A stretch of DNA of 5,962 bases from Bacteroidota bacterium (GTDB lineage Bacteria > Bacteroidota > Bacteroidia > Chitinophagales > Chitinophagaceae): positions 1-5,962 of the forward strand of contig JAKPBL010000398.1 in the NCBI GenBank assembly GCA_029778965.1, given 5' to 3'. Positions 1-5,962 of this stretch are shown one piece after another (position 1 is the first letter of the stretch; each line of letters starts with the position of its first letter). Made by a program: the position numbers and the translations under genes. A model generated the notes under the pieces. It was not told the origin of the DNA and made no database searches. It saw only the letters and a program-made list of their open reading frames with translations.

Positions 1-847
1 TGCCGAGGGCGGCAACAAGCGCGGGCTGCGCCACAATATAACCCACACGCAGACCCGCTAATCCCATGATCTTGGAAAAGGTGCGGCCGATGATGATGTT
101 TTTCCCTTGATTGATGAGCCCGATCATCGACCTGGTTGCATTTCCTTCCACCAGTTCCATATAGGCTTCGTCAATAAATACAGGCACTTTTTCCGACACC
201 CGTGAACAGAAAGAAAGCAACGCATCGGCACTTGTTACGGCGCCCGTGGGGTTATTGGGATTGCAGATATACACCAGCCGGGTATTGCTGTCGACCGCCG
301 CTTCCATGGCTTCCAGGTCGTGCGACCAGTCGGCTTTGCAGGGAATGGCCTTCCACTGCGCACCTACTGCTTGCGCCACATTCACGATCGACATAAAAGT
401 AGGGTCGGCAGAAATGATATTACCGCCTTCCTTCATGAATTGCAGCAGCGCCACTTTTTCGAGCAGGTCAGAACTACCCGGACCCATCATGATATTGGCC
501 GGCTTCACCCCTTCCCTTGCCGCAATCCTCACAACGAAATCAGACAGCTCTTTCCAGGGATAGCGGTTCCCGCGCACCACAGATTCGACGACGGCCTTGC
601 GGGCCGCTTCCGATGGACCGTACGGATTTTCATTGGCATTGAGCCTTGCCAGCAGCGGAGGCGCCGCCTTATCCAATCGGGGCAATATTTCACGAACTCC
701 CGGGCTGCGCCAGAGAAGCCCGTTTTCATCGATCGGTAATTCCTGTCCGGGAAATGCGCCCATGCCCAGGTAGGGCAAACCTGCCAGGGCGCCCAGGCTC
801 AACAGACCGGATTTCAATAACCGGCGGCGGTCAATTTGCTTATTCAT
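1..847 (-). CDS. Tat-exported HisC-like PLP-dependent aminotransferase (partial, C-terminus beyond window)
   Basis: The reading frame starts at the ATG complementary to 845-847 and stays open to base 1, giving 282 residues; roughly the last quarter is missing. A twin-arginine leader is visible at residues 6-12 (D-RRR-LL-K) followed by a hydrophobic stretch (about 14-30), so export by Tat is inferred. The body is a fold-type I aminotransferase of the histidinol-phosphate type: LNANENPYGPS (69-79), NRYP (94-97, the Tyr that contacts PLP phosphate in HisC), GPGSSD (122-127), NPNNPTG (196-202), DEAY (226-229) and RTFSKIMGLAGLRVGY (255-270), with K259 as the predicted PLP Schiff-base lysine. Family knowledge points to amino-group transfer between an amino acid and a 2-oxo acid. 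The true substrate is unknown: no his genes are nearby, and cytosolic HisC lacks a Tat leader. A secreted paralogue is more likely than the biosynthetic enzyme. It diverges from the oxidoreductase at 994. Confidence 0.87.
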   Translation of the reverse strand, partial: MNKQIDRRRLLKSGLLSLGALAGLPYLGMGAFPGQELPIDENGLLWRSPGVREILPRLDKAAPPLLARLNANENPYGPSEAARKAVVESVVRGNRYPWKELSDFVVRIAAREGVKPANIMMGPGSSDLLEKVALLQFMKEGGNIISADPTFMSIVNVAQAVGAQWKAIPCKADWSHDLEAMEAAVDSNTRLVYICNPNNPTGAVTSADALLSFCSRVSEKVPVFIDEAYMELVEGNATRSMIGLINQGKNIIIGRTFSKIMGLAGLRVGYIVAQPALVAALG

Positions 848-884
848 GCTTTGGCAGTGTTTAACGGTGTGCGACCAAGGGCAG

Positions 885-892
885 CAAATACA
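885..892 (-). promoter_or_regulatory. Possible -7 element for the aminotransferase gene
   Basis: The minus strand reads TGTATTTG here, seven of eight matches to the Bacteroidota -7 consensus TAnnTTTG, about 40 bases upstream of the aminotransferase start. No well-spaced -33 TTG partner was found, so this is a weak call. The 146-base divergent gap 848-993 must hold promoters for both flanking genes. On the plus strand only a poor match (TATTTTCA, 970-977) was seen, too close to the start at 994 to trust. Confidence 0.25.
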
Positions 893-993
893 TCAGGTAT
901 TCTCCAAGTTACGGATTTTCCAGCGGCGGTCTGAAAATTCGGGACTGGAATGATTTTGGCGTTTTTGGTTATTTTCAAGTACAATCATTCGCC

Positions 994-2127
994 ATGAACA
1001 ACCGACGGAAGTTTTTGCAGCACCTGACAGGAGGTATCGCCGCCCTCCCTTTTTTATCACTCAACAGTTTCGCCACCACAGGTGCGGAAGCCTCCGGCAG
1101 CTCGCCGGAGCTGCCTTATGCAGGCCCGGTTTTGCGCGTTGCAATCATGGGTCTCGGCGGCTATGGCACCATGGTGGCGGAAGCCATGCGGGCCTGCAAA
1201 AAAGCCAAGCTGGTGGGTGTTATCAGCGGAACACCGGCCAAAATCAACGCCTGGCAAACCCGGTATCATATCCCTGAAAAGAACTGTTACAACTATGAGA
1301 ACTTCGATAAGATCAAAGACAATCCCGATATCGATGCGGTATATGTGATCACGCCCAATGCGTTGCACAAAGAGCAGGCGATCAGGGTGGCCCGGGCCGG
1401 TAAGCACGTTATCTGCGAGAAGCCGATGGCGCTCAATGCCAAAGAGGCGCAGGAAATGATAGACGCCTGTAAAAAAGCAAATGTGAAACTGCTGGTAGGA
1501 TACCGTATGCATTTTGAACCCAAGACGCTGGAAATCATCCGCATGCGCAAAGCGGGAGAGCTGGGCAAAGTACAATTCTTCCAGGGACTTACCGGTTTCG
1601 CCATCGGCGACCCCGGTCAATGGCGACTGAACAAAGCGCTGGCCGGCGGCGGCGCAATGATGGATATCGGCATATATTCGGTTAATGGTGCCCGTTATAT
1701 GACGGGCGAAGAGCCTGTATGGGTAACGGCCGAAGAAACGAAAACCGATCCGGCGAAATTCAGGGAAGGGGTAGACGAAACCATCCAGTTCCAGCTCGGG
1801 TTTCCCAGCGGCGCGGTCGCTTCCTGCCTGAGCACTTACAGCATGAACTTCCTGGACCGTTTTTTTGTATTGGGCACCGGCGGCTTTGCAGAACTGCAAC
1901 CCGCTACGAATTACGGACCCATCCAGGGAAAAACGCACAAGGGTCCCCTGACCGCCCTGCACGTACCCCACCAGACCGTGCAGATGGAAGAGATGTCAGA
2001 CATCATTCTGCAAAACAAAACACCCATAGTGCCGGTCGACGGCGAAGAGGGATTAAAAGACCTGAAGATCATCGACGCCATCTACCAGGCGGCCAAAACC
2101 GGAAAGAAGGTTCCTTTGTCAGGGTGA
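994..2127 (+). CDS. Tat-exported Gfo/Idh/MocA-family oxidoreductase, glucose-fructose oxidoreductase-like
   Basis: This 377-residue protein has a Tat leader (NRRKFLQ at 3-9, hydrophobic core about 13-23, plausible cleavage after SFA at residue 27). A short linker follows, like the N-terminal arm of periplasmic glucose-fructose oxidoreductase (GFOR). The Rossmann domain begins near residue 47 with the dinucleotide motif GLGGYG (53-58) and ends around the signature CEKPMA (E142, K143, P144). The C-terminal alpha/beta domain contains GGGAMMDIGIYSVNGARY with D224 and Y228, matching the family's DxGxY catalytic motif; K143, D224 and Y228 are the expected catalytic set. Family members oxidise or interconvert sugars or cyclitols using tightly bound NAD(P); Tat export fits a protein that folds around its cofactor in the cytoplasm and works in the periplasm. 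The substrate cannot be read from sequence. The start is fixed by the leader; no clear Shine-Dalgarno is present, which is normal for Bacteroidota. Confidence 0.92.
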   Translation: MNNRRKFLQHLTGGIAALPFLSLNSFATTGAEASGSSPELPYAGPVLRVAIMGLGGYGTMVAEAMRACKKAKLVGVISGTPAKINAWQTRYHIPEKNCYNYENFDKIKDNPDIDAVYVITPNALHKEQAIRVARAGKHVICEKPMALNAKEAQEMIDACKKANVKLLVGYRMHFEPKTLEIIRMRKAGELGKVQFFQGLTGFAIGDPGQWRLNKALAGGGAMMDIGIYSVNGARYMTGEEPVWVTAEETKTDPAKFREGVDETIQFQLGFPSGAVASCLSTYSMNFLDRFFVLGTGGFAELQPATNYGPIQGKTHKGPLTALHVPHQTVQMEEMSDIILQNKTPIVPVDGEEGLKDLKIIDAIYQAAKTGKKVPLSG

Positions 2128-2146
2128 TATGACACAGGCTTTAAAA

Positions 2147-2184
2147 AAAGCTGTCGCCCGTGGCAGGCACCAGGCGACAGCTTT
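2147..2184. terminator. Bidirectional rho-independent-type terminator between convergent genes
   Basis: A perfect 12-bp inverted repeat (AAAGCTGTCGCC at 2147-2158, GGCGACAGCTTT at 2173-2184) encloses a 14-base loop in which TGG and CCA can add further pairs. It sits 19 bases after the stop of the oxidoreductase and 20 bases after the stop of the opposing gene at 2205. Read on the minus strand the stem is followed by seven T, a classical terminator for the LolA-like gene. On the plus strand the T-run is only three bases, so termination of the oxidoreductase transcript there is probably weaker. Confidence 0.72.
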
Positions 2185-2204
2185 AATGTTGAAAAACCGG
2201 CTTT

Positions 2205-2921
2205 TTACGGCTTAAAGATCGACTCATCAATCGGTTCGTTCACCGAAATTTTGCTGATCGCAAAATCAGCATTCATTCCCATGCCGGTAGGCATATTGAT
2301 CTTCATCGGTAACACATATCCATCGGGGCGTTTCTGGAAATCGCTGTAGTAGGTAGTGCCTTCCACGTTTTGCCCGCCGACGTTTTGCGTTGTCACCGTT
2401 TTCACATTGTAGTAAGTGGCGGCGTCGATGTACATGGTTTCCACTTTACCCGATGTATACGTCAGTTTCAGCTTGTAGGCGGGTTTACCGTCTACCTCTT
2501 CCTGCCCTGCCAGCTCAACCTTGTGCCCCTTGGCCTTATAGCCGACAAGAGCTCCCTGGGCATCTAACTGGTCGGCGGCCATTTTTACCATTTCATCAGG
2601 CATGGCTTCCGCCACCGATTGTCCCGCCCACGGCATATAACTCCAGCCTGCGGTGGGCGTGAAAAGGGTGTAGCCGCTCATGCCCATTACGCTGATGTCC
2701 TGCCGCGTACCCTTGTTCTGAAGCGTTTTTGATACAATATTCACTACCGCGCCCTGCACGCTCATGGTGCCTTCGGTGATGACCGAATTGATGGCCTGCA
2801 GCTTTTCCTTACCGCCAATAGCAGCCAGGTGCTTGTCGATCAGTTCATCGGCCGTTTGCGCCATTCCGGGAAACGCCGAAACAAGAAGAGCCAGTACAAG
2901 GAAAATTTTGATCTTTTTCAT
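2205..2921 (-). CDS. Secreted LolA-like (outer-membrane lipoprotein-sorting protein-like) periplasmic protein
   Basis: The chosen start is the ATG at 2919-2921, giving 238 residues; an upstream in-frame ATG at 2999 would add 26 polar residues ahead of the signal peptide and is rejected. The N-terminus MKKIKIFLVLALLVSAFPGMA is a textbook Sec signal with cleavage expected after residue 21 (GMA/Q). No lipobox cysteine is seen. The mature part opens with ADELIDKHLAAIGGKEKL, then alternating beta-strand-like segments, the element GQEEVDGKPAYKLKL, YIDAATYYNVK, and a C-terminal PIDESIFKP. That pattern (xxGGxexLxxI, VDGxxxYKLxLT, YIDxxTY, F+P ending) is recalled from Bacteroidota proteins annotated as lipoprotein-sorting or LolA/LppX-superfamily. 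The exact role is unknown; it may bind a lipid or hydrophobic ligand in the periplasm. It is not the housekeeping LolA by context, as no lolA neighbours are present. It is transcribed alone, with a candidate promoter at 2997-3004. Confidence 0.75.
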   Translation of the reverse strand: MKKIKIFLVLALLVSAFPGMAQTADELIDKHLAAIGGKEKLQAINSVITEGTMSVQGAVVNIVSKTLQNKGTRQDISVMGMSGYTLFTPTAGWSYMPWAGQSVAEAMPDEMVKMAADQLDAQGALVGYKAKGHKVELAGQEEVDGKPAYKLKLTYTSGKVETMYIDAATYYNVKTVTTQNVGGQNVEGTTYYSDFQKRPDGYVLPMKINMPTGMGMNADFAISKISVNEPIDESIFKP

Positions 2922-2996
2922 GTTGTTATTCAGGTTTATACTTTTTTGTTTTGCAGTGAAGGAAATTTTTTCTGCCTGTTTATTAGAATTAACGGC

Positions 2997-3004
2997 CAAA
3001 TGTA
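2997..3004 (-). promoter_or_regulatory. Candidate Bacteroidota -7 element for the LolA-like gene
   Basis: The minus strand reads TACATTTG, a perfect match to the TAnnTTTG -7 consensus, 75 bases upstream of the start at 2921. Transcription would begin near 2990 and leave a leader of about 70 bases that is A-rich close to the ATG. A convincing -33 TTG was not found at the expected spacing. The element lies only about 40 bases before the divergent ade start, so the two genes share a 122-base control region (2922-3043). No clear promoter for ade was recognised in it. Confidence 0.4.
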
Positions 3005-3043
3005 GGCGGAAAGTTTGGAAATTGCGGGTGCAGCATAGCGCAT

Positions 3044-4690
3044 ATGAACAGGATACAGGGTAATATCATCGATATACCGGGCCGGAATATCTTTTTCGGC
3101 GAGCTGGAGTTTGGGCAGGGCCGGATCACCGCCATACGGGCGCTGTCTGACCAGGCCAATTCGGCCGCCCCCTATATCTGCCCGGGCTTTATCGACGCCC
3201 ATGTGCATATCGAGAGCTCCCTGCTGGTGCCTGTTTCTTTTGCCCGGCTGGCCGTGGTGCATGGCACCGTGGCTACCGTAAGCGATCCACATGAGATCGC
3301 CAATGTATGCGGTATGGATGGTGTGCTTTATATGATCGACAATGCCCGGCAATCTCCTTTCAAATTTCATTTCGGTGCGCCCAGTTGCGTGCCCGCCACC
3401 AGCTTTGAAACTGCGGGTGACAGCCTCGATGCAGGAGCCGTTGAACAGTTGCTGCGGCGCGATGATATTTATTATCTCAGTGAGATGATGAATTTCCCCG
3501 GTGTGTTGCATGGCGACGAAGAAGTTTTTAAAAAGATCGGGGCTGCACAGAAGTTGGGCAAACCGGTAGATGGCCATGCGCCGGGGCTGCGGGGCGACGA
3601 CGCCCGCCGGTACATCGCCGCCGGCATCAGCACCGACCATGAATGTTTTACCGAGGCCGAAGCCAGGGAAAAACTGGGCATGGGCATGAAGATCCTCATT
3701 CGCGAGGGAAGCGCCGCCCGCAACTTCGACGCCCTGGTGCCGCTGCTCGAAACGCATGCAGACCAGATTATGTTCTGCACCGACGACAAGCACCCCGACA
3801 GCCTGCTGCTGGGTCATATCAACCAGCTTTGCGCCCGTGCCGTAGAATATGGTATCGACGTTTTCAACGTGCTGCAGGCCGCCTGCCTGAACCCGGTACT
3901 GCATTACAAGATGAACGTCGGATTGCTCCGCACTGGCGACCCGGCCGATTTCATCGTAATCGACGATCTCGCACATTTTCACGTGCTGCAAACCTGGATC
4001 GACGGCATACAGTGTGCAAACAACGGCAGTTCGTTGTTACCGCACCGGGAAAGCGAAACCGTCAACCGGTTCTGCAGCCGGCAGTTGTCGGTCGCTGATT
4101 TTCGGTTGCCCACGGCCGTTAGCGCGCTTCCGGTTATTGGCGCGCTTGAATCGCAACTGATCACCGAAAAGATATTCCCCGACCCTGCCGCTTTCAAAGA
4201 GCGCGACGGGTGGCTGGTCAGCAATCCCGGTGAAGACCTGCTGAAATGCTTCGTGATAAACCGCTACCACGAGGCGCCGGTGGCGGGCTGCTTTATTCGC
4301 GGCTTCAACCTGCAAAAAGGAGCCATCGCATCGACGGTAGCGCACGATTCACACAATATTATCGTGGTGGGCGTGGACGATGCCGATATCTGCCGTGCCG
4401 TAAACCTGCTGATGGAAGCCAGGGGCGGACTCTCGTGCGTTACGGGTAAAGAAGAAGTTGTGTTACCTCTTCCGGTTGGCGGACTAATGAGCACCGCCGA
4501 AGGGTACAGCGTGGCGGCCGCTTATACCCGGATAGATGAAATGGCAAAATCGCTTGGCACCCGCCTGCAGGCGCCCTTCATGACCCTGTCGTTTATGGCG
4601 CTGCTGGTGATACCTCATATAAAGCTGAGCGACAAAGGGCTGTTTGATGGAGACAGTTTCTGTTTTTTTCACCTCAATGAAAAAGTATGA
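3044..4690 (+). CDS. ade: Adenine deaminase (adenine aminohydrolase, EC 3.5.4.2)
   Basis: This 548-residue protein hydrolyses adenine to hypoxanthine and ammonia in cytoplasmic purine salvage. It follows the adenine deaminase template throughout: an N-terminal GNIIDIPGRNIFFGEL (6-21), the amidohydrolase metal motif PGFIDAHVHIESS with H53 and H55, then VSDPHEIANV (79-88), GHAPGL with H178, DHEC with H199, MKILIREGSAARN, and CTDDKHPD with D247/D248. Then come the composite-domain NPVLHYKMNVGLLRTGDPADFIV and a C-terminal adenine deaminase domain containing the AHDSHNIIVVG motif and GGLS. All the metal-binding residues expected of an active binuclear enzyme appear present. Length is close to the family (E. 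coli enzyme about 588). The start is chosen because the GNIIDI motif lies directly after it. No Shine-Dalgarno is evident. The stop TGA overlaps the ATG of the pirin gene, implying one operon. Confidence 0.96.
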   Translation: MNRIQGNIIDIPGRNIFFGELEFGQGRITAIRALSDQANSAAPYICPGFIDAHVHIESSLLVPVSFARLAVVHGTVATVSDPHEIANVCGMDGVLYMIDNARQSPFKFHFGAPSCVPATSFETAGDSLDAGAVEQLLRRDDIYYLSEMMNFPGVLHGDEEVFKKIGAAQKLGKPVDGHAPGLRGDDARRYIAAGISTDHECFTEAEAREKLGMGMKILIREGSAARNFDALVPLLETHADQIMFCTDDKHPDSLLLGHINQLCARAVEYGIDVFNVLQAACLNPVLHYKMNVGLLRTGDPADFIVIDDLAHFHVLQTWIDGIQCANNGSSLLPHRESETVNRFCSRQLSVADFRLPTAVSALPVIGALESQLITEKIFPDPAAFKERDGWLVSNPGEDLLKCFVINRYHEAPVAGCFIRGFNLQKGAIASTVAHDSHNIIVVGVDDADICRAVNLLMEARGGLSCVTGKEEVVLPLPVGGLMSTAEGYSVAAAYTRIDEMAKSLGTRLQAPFMTLSFMALLVIPHIKLSDKGLFDGDSFCFFHLNEKV

Positions 4691-5604
4691 TCGACCTGGT
4701 AATAGATGCCCGTCCCGCCGCCATCAGCGAAGCCATGAAAGTAAAGCGCATATTGCCCTTTCGCCAGCGAAGAATGGTGGGCCCGTTCATTTTTATGGAT
4801 CATGCAGGCCCGCTTGCTGCGGCGCCCCCGCAACCGGCTACGCTGGATGTATTGCCCCATCCGCATATCGGCCTCTCCACCGTAAGCTATCTTTTTGGAG
4901 GAAGCATCACCCACCGCGACAGCCTTGGTGTTGAACAGGTCATCCTGCCGGGTGAAGTGAACTGGATGACCGCCGGCAAAGGCATCTCCCATTCCGAACG
5001 GTTTGAAGATCCCGCAGCACTCGCCGGCGGAAAGCTGGAAATGATCCAGACCTGGGTGGCCCTGCCCGAAGAGAATGAAGAAGACAACCCCAGCTTTTTC
5101 AATTACAAACCGGAGCAACTGCCTGTATATACCGATACCGGCATTTGGATGCGGATGATCGCGGGCAGTGCTTACGGCCTCGGCAGCGAGGTCAAAACCC
5201 ATTCGTCCTTATTCTACCTGCATGTGGTTCTGGAACAAAACGCAAGCCTGGACCTGCCGGGGGAACATCGCGAAAGAGGCGTTTATATCGCCCGGGGCGC
5301 CATTGAAGTAGCGCATACCCGGTACAGTGAAGGGCAGCTTCTTGTTTTCAGCGAAGGCGCAGAACCTGTGCTTCGGGCCCTCACACCCGCTACGCTGATG
5401 CTGCTGGGCGGCGAGCCGCTCGGCGACCGTTATATCTGGTGGAATTTCGTATCGTCCCGCCGTGAACGCATAGAACAGGCAAAAGAAGACTGGAAGCAGG
5501 GCCGCATCATCCTGCCGCCAAACGACAACCACGAGTTCATTCCGCTGCCGGAAGACAGGGGCCGGCCGGCCGGAGGGCCGCCACGGCCCGAGCCGTTGTC
5601 CTGA
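4687..5604 (+). CDS. Pirin-family bicupin protein
   Basis: This 305-residue protein is a full-length pirin. The N-terminal cupin has the family opening VGPFIFMDHAGP (31-42) and the metal site HPHIGLSTVSYLF (H58, H60) plus GKGISHSER (H102, E104), which correspond to the iron ligands His56, His58, His101 and Glu103 of human pirin. The Pirin_C domain follows (about 170-275) and the conserved end RIEQAKEDW...EFIPLP is present. Bacterial pirins include quercetin 2,3-dioxygenases and redox or stress-related proteins; which applies here cannot be told. The start ATG shares four bases (ATGA, 4687-4690) with the ade stop, indicating translational coupling. The N-terminal strand before VGPF matches family layout, supporting this start over M17. 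After EFIPLP the protein carries an unusual Arg/Pro/Gly-rich tail (289-305) encoded by very GC-rich DNA, likely a lineage-specific extension. Confidence 0.95.
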   Translation: MIDLVIDARPAAISEAMKVKRILPFRQRRMVGPFIFMDHAGPLAAAPPQPATLDVLPHPHIGLSTVSYLFGGSITHRDSLGVEQVILPGEVNWMTAGKGISHSERFEDPAALAGGKLEMIQTWVALPEENEEDNPSFFNYKPEQLPVYTDTGIWMRMIAGSAYGLGSEVKTHSSLFYLHVVLEQNASLDLPGEHRERGVYIARGAIEVAHTRYSEGQLLVFSEGAEPVLRALTPATLMLLGGEPLGDRYIWWNFVSSRRERIEQAKEDWKQGRIILPPNDNHEFIPLPEDRGRPAGGPPRPEPLS

Positions 5605-5621
5605 CAAAAACCGTCGTTCCG

Positions 5622-5663
5622 GTTTCACCGCTTCCCGCCCCCGTTTCACCGATGCCGGCCCCA
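5622..5663. repeat. Two-copy imperfect 21-bp tandem repeat in the pirin-LiaF linker
   Basis: GTTTCACCG occurs at 5622-5630 and again at 5643-5651, each followed by a C-rich 12-mer (CTTCCCGCCCCC and ATGCCGGCCCCA), so the two 21-base units match at most positions. A further TTCCCGCC at 5664-5671 resembles part of the first unit. In the frame of the downstream gene the units would read VSPLPAP and VSPMPAP, but nothing else shows that this stretch is translated. It lies just after the pirin stop. Confidence 0.6.
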
Positions 5664-5675
5664 TTCCCGCCTAAT

Positions 5676-5693
5676 CGCCCTTGCGCAAGGGCG
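5676..5693. repeat. 18-bp perfect palindrome, possible terminator stem or protein-binding site
   Basis: CGCCCTTGCGCAAGGGCG is exactly self-complementary. As RNA it could form a 7-bp stem with a GCGC loop, 71 bases after the pirin stop. A weak T-rich stretch (TAGTTTTATC, 5704-5713) follows, but ten bases beyond the stem, so it is not a standard intrinsic terminator. It could also be a dyad operator ahead of the LiaF-like gene. Function is inferred only. Confidence 0.45.
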
Positions 5694-5711
5694 GCCGGCG
5701 CTGTAGTTTTA
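5681..5711 (+). promoter_or_regulatory. Possible promoter of the LiaF-like gene
   Basis: TTG at 5681-5683, a 20-base spacer and TAGTTTTA at 5704-5711 (seven of eight matches to TAnnTTTG) resemble the Bacteroidota -33/-7 promoter with acceptable spacing. The start site would fall near 5717, leaving a leader of only about ten bases before the ATG at 5727. The -33 part lies inside the 18-bp palindrome, so a dimeric regulator bound there could block it. Tentative. Confidence 0.3.
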
Positions 5712-5726
5712 TCAAAAATCAACGTC

Positions 5727-5962
5727 ATGAGAAACAGAGACAGATACAGGCACAGATGCAACCGGAACGGCTTTGGTGGCCATAGCCGCCGCGGGTCCAT
5801 TTTCGCCGGGATCGCCATCCTTATAGTAGGTACCGTTCTGCTGCTCAGGCAGGTTGGTATCGTATTTCCTCCTTACATCTTCAGTTGGCAGATGCTGCTC
5901 ATATTTGTGGGATTGTTCGCCGGCGCAAAACATGCTTTCCGGGGGTTCGGCTGGTCGGTTCC
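5727..5962 (+). CDS. Membrane protein with LiaI/LiaF-like N-terminal transmembrane region (partial, runs off right edge)
   Basis: The ATG at 5727 opens a frame that continues to the window end, giving 78 complete residues. The first 23 are strongly basic and polar (MRNRDRYRHRCNRNGFGGHS..), then SIFAGIAILIVGTVLLL (24-40) forms a first membrane segment, a short loop RQVGIVFPPYIFSW follows, and a second hydrophobic segment spans about 54-67 (MLLIFVGLFAGA). The pattern GxxxxxxGxxxLLxxxGxxxP...W-x-x-LLIxxGLxxG is that of the LiaI-LiaF-like transmembrane region (DUF5668-type) in envelope-stress and cell-wall-sensing proteins; the basic N-terminus predicts it stays inside. Whether a C-terminal LiaF or toast-rack-like domain follows cannot be seen. 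An in-frame ATG at 5652 would add 25 Pro/Ala-rich residues; the A-rich leader CAAAAATCAACGTC just before 5727 favours the shorter form. Confidence 0.75.
   Translation, partial: MRNRDRYRHRCNRNGFGGHSRRGSIFAGIAILIVGTVLLLRQVGIVFPPYIFSWQMLLIFVGLFAGAKHAFRGFGWSV

Noticed and set aside
202..864. Several overlapping plus-strand open frames at the left end
   Set aside because: All lie opposite the aminotransferase, whose motifs run continuously on the minus strand to the window edge.
1057..1971. 304-codon open frame on the minus strand opposite the oxidoreductase
   Set aside because: Shadow of the GFOR-like gene; composition is rich in Arg, Gly and His without any domain pattern.
2922..2999. 26-residue N-terminal extension of the LolA-like protein from the upstream ATG
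   Set aside because: The extension is polar and would bury a clean Sec signal peptide; it also begins within the perfect -7 element, upstream of the predicted transcript start.
2922..3043. Purine riboswitch ahead of adenine deaminase
   Set aside because: The leader is short and AT-rich and I could not find paired elements or the conserved loop cores of a purine aptamer.
2936..3991. 351-codon open frame on the minus strand opposite adenine deaminase
   Set aside because: It lies antisense to a gene with intact family motifs throughout, and its translation has no recognisable domain; long antisense frames are common in GC-rich genes.
4669..5202. 177-codon minus-strand open frame opposite the pirin gene
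   Set aside because: Antisense to conserved cupin motifs; no signal, domain or plausible start context.
5537..5818. Minus-strand open frame with Gly/Glu/Thr repeats (GETGAGSGETG)
   Set aside because: The apparent peptide repeat is the reverse reading of the 21-bp DNA repeat, and the frame overlaps both the pirin end and the LiaF-like start.

Overview
The window reads as chromosomal DNA from a member of the Bacteroidota, most likely the Chitinophagaceae. This is inferred from gene content and style: starts without strong Shine-Dalgarno sequences, A-rich leaders, a perfect TAnnTTTG-type -7 element, Tat-exported metabolic enzymes and a moderately GC-rich composition. The genus cannot be fixed from the sequence alone. 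No rRNA, tRNA, CRISPR array, transposase or phage gene was seen.

Layout: (1) 1-847, minus strand, is the N-terminal part of a Tat-exported, HisC-like PLP aminotransferase cut by the left window edge. (2) 994-2127, plus strand, diverges from it and encodes a Tat-exported Gfo/Idh/MocA oxidoreductase resembling glucose-fructose oxidoreductase. (3) 2205-2921, minus strand, is a secreted LolA-like periplasmic protein that converges on gene 2; a 12-bp hairpin between them looks like a shared bidirectional terminator. (4) 3044-4690, plus strand, is adenine deaminase. (5) 4687-5604, plus strand, is a pirin-family cupin that overlaps gene 4 by the 4 bases ATGA. (6) A GC-rich linker (5605-5726) carries a short 21-bp-period repeat and an 18-bp perfect palindrome. 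(7) 5727 to the right edge is the start of a small membrane protein with a LiaI/LiaF-like N-terminal region.

The genes do not form one obvious pathway. Two linkages stand out. The divergent pair 1/2 both encode cofactor-binding enzymes with twin-arginine leaders, so both are probably exported folded with cofactor bound (PLP and NAD(P)). Genes 4/5 look translationally coupled, joining purine salvage (adenine to hypoxanthine) to a metal-binding pirin. The rest appears to be ordinary housekeeping and envelope functions. I found no convincing new multi-gene system; the best leads are the exported enzyme pair, the ade-pirin coupling and the repeat-bearing linker ahead of the LiaF-like gene.
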